Of a stretch of 64,000 nucleotides of DNA, positions 58,864 through 64,000 are shown one piece after another. The notes beneath the pieces were generated by a model, which saw only the letters and a program-made list of their open reading frames with translations, did no database searches and had not been told where the DNA came from. This DNA is from Dastarcus helophoroides (Eukaryota; Arthropoda; Insecta; Coleoptera; Bothrideridae), in contig CM053336.1 of the NCBI GenBank assembly GCA_028583605.1, positions 22,987,004-23,051,003 on the forward strand, in the 5' to 3' direction. The stretch's first letter is position 1, and each line of letters begins with the position of its first letter. The position numbers were made by a program, and so were the translations under genes.

Positions 58864-59650
58864 CTTTTTGTCTTACATAGAAGTCGACAGTTGTATCCAC
58901 AATATTAAATTATTTAATCTTTGAAGTTGTCTTTTCACGCAATGTCGTCATCTGTAACCACTTTGGCCCAGAAAAGGTTTGTTTATTTGATATTTTGTAG
59001 AAAAACCAATTTAAAGTCCTTTTAATATCAATTCATGTAACTGCAATATGATTATATTGCCATTAATCCTGTACGGTATAATTTAAATTGAATTAAAATC
59101 TTAAAAAAAATTAGGAACTAAAGATATCTATGCATAAGTAAAGACGAATTAGTTGTAATGAATAATCGATAATTGCATACAAGATTTTATATTGGCGAAA
59201 AAATTTCTTTAGTTATTGTTTCGGCCACTTTGTGCTCTCGGTTCACTAGTGTTTAAAGAAGAGAAATAACACTGTTTAATACAAAAATTTTTTTTTTAAT
59301 AAAAATATTTCGTGTTTTGTAAGATTTGGACCTAAATTAATGCACAATTCACCTTTAAATATTTTTATTAGACTCAGATTTTTTGGAAGGCCGAGTTCAA
59401 TTATTATCTGCAGGTAGTTGAATCCATGCTTGAAATATCCCTTTAGTTCTTACTTTATAATAATGTAGTAAACATCTATTTATATTTTCGCTTAGATCTA
59501 CGTACCTGTTAAAAACAGTAACACAAACTTCGTCGCGAATTTGCGTTAATAAGACCGATAACTACTGTTATCTTTGTGGCAAAGTTACAGCAAAAGAGTA
59601 CTAAAAACCTTTATTTTCACTGTAATTTGGATGCAAAGTTGGAGATCAAG
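58864..59650. other. No gene seen (5' flank of OR gene 4)
   Basis: Upstream of the inferred start of OR gene 4 on the minus strand. AT-rich. No clear TATA box or other promoter element can be singled out. Confidence 0.4.
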
Positions 59651-59659
59651 ATAAGTCGT

Positions 59660-61110
59660 GGTCTTCAAAAACGTATTGCAGTTTGTGTTCGAAAAAAACA
59701 GGGATAAAGGTAGTCATAAATCCATGCCATTCGCCGTTTCAATGGTTTGGAGGGAAACTCGTAATCACGTAGATGACTGTTATTTTTCATTCTGGATATT
59801 AAAGGAATTACTGGCAAAACCAAGCGTAGCATTGAATAGGTATCCCATTATTCCCTCTACAATGCGACTGGTGCCCCATGATATCTCATTACCCAATTTC
59901 CCAGCCATCTGAGAGTTACATTCTTAATTCGGAATCAAGCTTTTGAGGTACTTCATCAGAAGCTGGACCAAGCTAAATTCTTTGTTCTCGTGATTTGTCT
60001 GATACACCTCATTTAATCACTCAAGATGAATTGAATGACCTCTTTCGTGACTTGGACCTCTTGAAAACAAAAGCAGAACTTCTCGGATCTGATCTAAAGC
60101 AGTGGAATCTCTTGGAAAAAGGAGTTAAGGTGTCCATCTACAGGAAAAGATAATCTACTTTAACAGATTTTTTTGTAGTGGAAGGTGATTCAGTATTTTG
60201 CCATGACATATCTGGCATAATGACCCAACTGAACCTACCCTATGCGCCGGATCAATGAAGAATATCCATGGATTCACCTAAAACAATTTTAAGAAATGTT
60301 TTACTTTTTAATGGAAACGAGCAAACATCGGTTAGTATAGGTCATTTGGTAAATATGAAAGAAACATATGATAATCTTAAGATGTTACTCAGATGTATAA
60401 AGTACGAAGATCACAAATGAAACATATGTGCAGATTTAAAAGTGGGGGTGTTATTGACAGGACTGCAATCAGGATATACAAAATATTGTTGTTTTTTGTG
60501 TGAGTGAGACAGCCGTGGAAGAGACAAATATTATAAAATTAAGGTTTGGGATCCACATGAAACAATAGAAGTTGGCGTTAAAAATTTGACGCAAGAACTA
60601 TTAGTTCAGAAAAAAAAATATATTTAGCTCCAATTGACATTAAGCTAAGCCTGATCAAAAATTTTGCTAAAGCACTGGATAAAGAAGAAAATGCTTTCAA
60701 GTATTCAGAAGACAAATATCCATGTATAAGTGATGCCAAAATTAAAGAAGGGATTTTGGTCTTGAAATCAAGTATATGAAATTCAGGCAAATTGTAAGTG
60801 ACAATCAAAGCCGAGCATGGAATACATTTGAAAATGTTTTCAATAATTTTCCTGGAAATAATAAATCAGAAATTTATCACGAAGTTGTGGAAGAACTGCT
60901 CACGCCCTATCATATTCTAGATGCAATATGTCACTAAAACTTCTTCTATTTACATTTAGACTGTTTTCATGAAAATTGAGGAGCAATATCAGATGAGTAC
61001 GGAGAACGATTTAATCAAAATATTGCCTCCATAGATAAAAGGTATACAGAAAAGTGGAGCCCGAATATGTAAGTCGACTATTATATTCGAGAAACATCCA
61101 GGAGTTCTTA
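59660..61110 (+). pseudogene. Degenerate copy of an arthropod repeat-encoded protein family
   Basis: The plus strand spells, through many stops and shifts, SMPFAVSMVWRETRNHVDDC near 59720, IPSTMRLVPHDISLPNFPA, LFRDLDLLKTKAELLGSDLK, LLTGLQSGYTKYCCFLC, an EEQYQMSTENDLIKI-like block and YTEKWSPNM near 61050. These resemble, in order, a long uncharacterised protein found in many copies in aphids, beetles and other arthropods, probably transposon-borne (recognition from memory). Nothing here could be translated. Confidence 0.5.
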
Positions 61111-61119
61111 ATAAAGAAA

Positions 61120-62380
61120 GACGTCAAGGAAATAAATATTAAATTAATGAAAAATTAATTAAAAATATTTATACTGTGCCTAAACTAACTGTTAATAATA
61201 TGTATTATAAGTTTTTAATTGTTTAAATTTAATAAATTAGTATTAAATGAGGTTTTTATTAAATTTTCCCTAATATCAAAGCATATGTCCTTCCCTCCTC
61301 ATTGGAGGAAGCCTGAGGTCCTATTTGGATTCAGTAGGGCAAAGTCCATTAAATCCAGCCGACATAATTCCAGGGAAAAAAGTTTTAAAATGTTCGTCAG
61401 TGTAATTATTAGGATTCGTAAGGACAGATGTTAAATGCTTTACAAATGTCATGAAACTGTTAATGCTACCCACTCTCTATTAACCTAATTTTTAAATGAA
61501 TTTATCCATTACTCTTCAGTTGTTCACTCTAGACCCCAAACATTATACGTTTTTAAAATTTACTTATTAAGAGCAATCCAAAACTCTAAGAAAATAACCA
61601 GTGTTCTATTTAAAAAATAAAAATGGGTTGGTCTGGGGATGCAGGGGTGTCTTCCTGTATATATTTATCGACTTGTTTTTGCGTTCTTCCCAAAAATGAA
61701 AAGTAATTTAGTGGGAATAGTTTTCATTAACACGCACTTTATATGAAGTATATAGCGATTTGTCGTCGCGGAGGTACAAATAACCGAATTACAATTTAAT
61801 ATCTATGCAGGCTTCGTTTCAATTATCCTCCTGCTTTACACAAGAGCTTGTTTGACCATTCTTGTTTGCAAGGCAGATCGAAAACATGAACTTGCCAAAT
61901 CTGTAAATTTCAAAATTATGTCAACATTTAAATACATATAAGTAAAAATTGTAAGAGAAATATTTGATTTAATCCGAACAATGTTATTTTCGCAAATAAC
62001 ATTTTTGGGAATTTTGGCATTTTTTAAAAGGTTTGGTTCTTATTTTAAATTTAATTTCTTTACCTTTTCCTTAAAGTATGGTCCTTTTTCGAAATTTTGA
62101 CTTTAATCTGAAAATTCGATCCCCCTAGTTAAATGACAATATGCTCAGTCGAAAGGTTTTCTGGTTTGTTTTGGGGTCCATAAATTTTTTAAAATGATTG
62201 TTGTCTGCTACTGAACAAAACCCTACGGAAAAGGGTCTGTTATATTTCTGAAATTTTTGCAATTAGTTCACGACTACGAAAAAGGGTAAGAAATCCCGAA
62301 TTAAATGAAAACTATAACAAACAGATAATCCAATTGAAGCAGAGAAAAGTTAACAAATAAAGATATTTAATATAATTTAG
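61120..62380. other. No gene seen
   Basis: AT-rich. Near 61290 a small inverted repeat (cctcctcattggaggaagcc) is visible. The 71-codon frame at 61219-61434 was not recognised. Confidence 0.4.
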
Positions 62381-62389
62381 AGATAGTTT

Positions 62390-63805
62390 TCTTCTTGAGG
62401 TGCCCATCCGTTTCGAATGTTGACAATCATATTGACAATTATAACTTTATTTGTAGCCGCTCGCAACTGCTTCACCGAGGTCATCCCAAACCAATTTCGG
62501 AGCCATGATTTCTCCTCCTACCTGCCCCTCTCTTTCCTTTAACCTTCTCCTGCATTATAGACTGGAGTAAGGAGTATCGGTCTTGATTTCTCTTGACATG
62601 TCCCAGGTGCTCTAGTTTTCTGCGCTTGATGGTGTACATAATTTTCTGGTTTTTCTTTATTCGATAGAGCACCTCTTTATTAGTTACATGAGTCGTCCAC
62701 GGTATTCTAAGTATTCTTCTGTACAGCCACATTTCAAATGCTTCCAGTTTTTTTTAATAGCGGCTTCTATAAAGTGGTATCCTAGCAGAATCAAAAAACA
62801 TAATACTTCATAGGTCTCATTTTTGTTTTCAGGGATAGATTGTGACTTTTAAAGATGGTGCTCATCTATTTTAAAACGGCCTTCGCCTTTCCCATGAGGA
62901 ATTTTATTTCCTGTGTGTTGTTCCGTTGCTCATTTATGATCGGTCCCATGTAACAAAGTTGTTTCACTTTTTCTATTTGAGTTCCGTTAATATATTGGTC
63001 AGTTCCCTTTCCTGCTGATTGTCATTTGTTTTGTTTTGTGGACATTGATATTGAGACCATATTCTTGAATGTAATTGGTCCATTAGTGTTTGCAGTCCCT
63101 CAAAGCTGTCTGTTATGACAATCGTATCGTCAGTGTATCTGATATTATTTAGTCTGAATCCGTTCAGGGGGGTATTTTCTTCTTCACCGTTGTGAGCGTC
63201 ATTAAAATTTCTTTTAGAATACGTATTGAATATCACTGGCGAGAGTATGCAGCCTTGTCTGACTTCACGCAATATTTTCACTTGGTCATTTAGTTTCCTA
63301 TCAAGCCTTATGTATGCTCTTTGATTCAAATATAAATTGGAGATAATTCTAAGATCTTTATCATCTAAGCAAATATCTTTTAAGGTATTGGTCATCTTTT
63401 ACGTTGCACTCTATCAAAGGCTTTGTCATAATCTACCAAACAGGCGTATACGTCGCAATTAACGTCGCTGGGTCTCTGAACTAGAAGTTGAACTGCAAAG
63501 AATGCTTCTCTGATAACAACTGCATTCAGGAAGCTGAATCGATTAGGTGATATGTGTCCTTCACATTTCCTGTATATCCTGCTGTAGATAACTTTGAGAA
63601 ACAGCTTTAACATGTGACTCATCAGGCTGATAGTTCGGTATTCTTTACATCTCTTTGCTCCTGGTATTTTAGGCAATGGTATAAATTCTGATTGCAGCCA
63701 CTTTTGTGGGATATATTTTGATCTGTAGATTTTGTTGAAGATGTCTTTAAACCAAGTTAATCCTTCATCATCTAGGAGTTTAAATTTAGAGATACAATTC
63801 GCCAA
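62390..63805 (-). pseudogene. Non-LTR retrotransposon (LINE) ORF2 fragment
   Basis: Minus strand, read from 63805. The RT fingers and palm include PKIPGAKRCKEYRTISLMSH and VDYDKAFDRV (first palm Asp). A one-base shift at about 63392 follows, then LREVRQGCILSPVIFNTY and the catalytic YTDD box (RYTDDTIVI). After several stops, 62732-62481 has the C-terminal RRILRIPWTTHVTNKEVLYR and TIKRRKLEHLGHVKRNQDR. This is the endonuclease-RT LINE type common in insects. The YADD to YTDD change and multiple stops indicate inactivity. The endonuclease part is not seen. Confidence 0.88.
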
Positions 63806-64000
63806 TTAAATCTTTATAATAAAATTATGACAAAAACAGCAAATTAGTTATATTTTCTGTTAGTCGAATGTTTTGACAATCATTTTAATTTAAAATAATA
63901 TAACATGCACACAAAAATAATAAAACTTTAAATAAAGAACGAATTAATAATAAATGATAGAGGCAAAAAAATCTCCGGAAACTAAAATTTATTGTTTTTT
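63806..64000. other. No feature seen
   Basis: AT-rich sequence to the window end. Confidence 0.5.

Noticed and set aside
1..64000. tRNA, rRNA, CRISPR or bacterial operons
   Set aside because: None seen. Intron structure and repeat content are those of an animal nuclear genome.

Overview
This is eukaryotic nuclear DNA, AT-rich and gene-poor, with small exons spread over long introns packed with transposon remains. The genes are insect-type seven-transmembrane odorant receptors (ORs). The OR family together with mariner, piggyBac-like, hAT-like, pogo-like, Penelope-like and non-LTR elements points to an insect. A beetle is my best guess, but the sequence alone does not prove it. No bacterial, viral or plasmid features are seen.

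Layout. Four members of one OR subfamily lie in the window, all with the same exon and phase plan: N-terminal exon, ~490-520 nt exon, 100 nt, 96 nt, 153 nt, short last exon. (1) 2304-6971 (+): the last four exons of an OR whose 5' exons are not found and probably lie left of the window. (2) 15396-28351 (+): a complete OR of six exons, 1236 nt, 411 residues, every junction in phase. (3) 37626-45703 (+): a decayed OR with exon 1 carrying a stop and a lost splice donor, exon 2 with stops and a frameshift, exons 3-5 not found, and an orphan last exon. (4) 58863-52860 (-): an OR with five of the six equivalent exons plus a tiny extra first exon. Its last exon was not found.

The rest is mostly repeats. 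Elements with recognisable ends are: a full-length but inactivated mariner (35952-37234); an old mariner broken by a nested Penelope-like fragment (16566-18634); an internally deleted mariner (57837-58434); a piggyBac-type element with TTAA duplications (41551-42129); a hAT-type element (40593-41129); a pogo-type element (56434-56698); and terminal-inverted-repeat elements at 2836-3452, 24933-27121 and 34064-35173. Non-LTR fragments lie at 7150-7570, 8876-9500, 10760-11045, 20510-21030, 39560-40590 and 62390-63805. Penelope-like sequence occurs at several places, one with what looks like an intact hammerhead ribozyme (30873-30915). There is a kilobase-scale inverted repeat at 47950-50955, a compound palindrome at 12718-13230, and long tracts of a degenerate AT-rich minisatellite-like sequence.

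How the genes fit together: the ORs are products of local duplication, three on the + strand and one inverted. They show the usual birth-and-death pattern of chemoreceptor clusters. Each functional OR would sit in the dendrite membrane of an olfactory neuron beside the co-receptor Orco. No Orco gene is in this window. I found no convincing non-OR, non-transposon gene, but several conserved reading frames are flagged for checking.
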